Assembly (NCBI GenBank): GCA_944388825.1 | Contig: CALXKG010000152.1 | Location: 1-5,701, forward strand | Length of the DNA stretch: 5,701 nucleotides | Direction of reading: 5' to 3' | Source: an uncultured Clostridia bacterium | GTDB lineage: Bacteria; Bacillota; Clostridia; Oscillospirales; Ruminococcaceae | Shown here: positions 5,576 to 5,701 of the stretch, piece by piece | How the letters are laid out: every line of letters begins with the position of its first letter | How positions within the stretch are numbered: the stretch's first letter is position 1 | The notes under the pieces: model-generated | Told to the model about the DNA's origin: nothing | Seen by the model: the letters and a program-made list of their open reading frames with translations, nothing else | The model's database searches: none | Program-made: the position numbers and the translations under genes

Positions 5576-5701
5576 ATGAACAAAAACCTTCAGGAGCAGG
5601 TCCTGCGCATGAGCGGCGTCAACCCGCTGAAATGTATGCGCTGCGGCAAATGCTCCGGCACCTGCCCTTCCTACGATGAGATGGAATACCATCCCCACCA
5701 G
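5576..5701 (+). CDS. hdrC: Heterodisulfide reductase subunit C-like 4Fe-4S protein, N-terminal part only
   Basis: The first 42 codons are visible, open to the window edge. A ferredoxin-type cluster motif, C20-x2-C23-x2-C26-x3-C30-P, sits in CMRCGKCSGTCPSY, followed by DEMEYHPHQ, typical of bacterial HdrC-like proteins. A second 4Fe-4S motif is expected beyond the edge. HdrC passes electrons from a flavoprotein (HdrA-type) to the HdrB clusters. A strong AAGGAGGG site precedes the ATG, which lies 17 nt after the hdrB stop, so the two are cotranslated from one message. The N-terminal part alone cannot exclude a related 4Fe-4S dicluster subunit, but the pairing with HdrB makes HdrC the best call. 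Confidence 0.85.
   Translation, partial: MNKNLQEQVLRMSGVNPLKCMRCGKCSGTCPSYDEMEYHPHQ

Overview
The window is GC-rich bacterial DNA with strong AGGAGG-type ribosome binding sites. It carries a cell-wall-binding repeat protein fused to a C39-like peptidase, a CCA-encoding tRNA-Leu and heterodisulfide-reductase-type genes. Together these suggest an anaerobic, fermentative, fairly high-GC clostridium of the Oscillospirales (Ruminococcaceae/Oscillospiraceae) type. This placement is an inference from gene content and style; no marker gene in the window settles it.

Left third (1-1810), all read on the minus strand. A tRNA-Leu(UAG) gene has an almost consensus sigma-70 promoter upstream and a strong intrinsic terminator downstream. 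It is followed by a secreted protein with about eight choline-binding-like repeats and a C39-family cysteine peptidase domain. Last comes the start of a lipoprotein that runs off the window edge. A 78-nt gap with a tandem 12-bp repeat and a possible promoter separates the last two genes.

Middle (1733-2162) is a 430-base gene-free divergent control region. It holds the tRNA promoter and leader hairpin, a compact block of inverted repeats that could fold as a three-way junction, a probable extended -10 promoter for the rightward operon, a 12-bp palindrome within that promoter, and two 18-bp sites resembling operators of the NADH/NAD+ sensor Rex.

Right part (2163-5701), all plus strand, looks like a redox/C4-acid operon. 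It contains an L-lactate/malate dehydrogenase family enzyme, class II fumarase (fumC), an HdrB-like protein with two complete CCG cysteine motifs, and the start of an HdrC-like 4Fe-4S protein. The dehydrogenase has Arg at the residue that classically separates malate from lactate dehydrogenases, although the rest of it looks LDH-like. Next to fumarase this suggests oxaloacetate to malate to fumarate, possibly continuing to succinate through an electron-transfer module built on HdrBC.

Between fumC and hdrB lies a palindromic insertion of about 161 bp, flanked by TA and ending in 12-bp perfect inverted repeats (14 bp with the flanking TA). It looks like a MITE placed inside the operon. The most interesting points are the malate-type residue in the LDH-like protein with its fumarase and Hdr context, the Rex-like sites, the MITE, and the structured intergenic block at 1811-1910.
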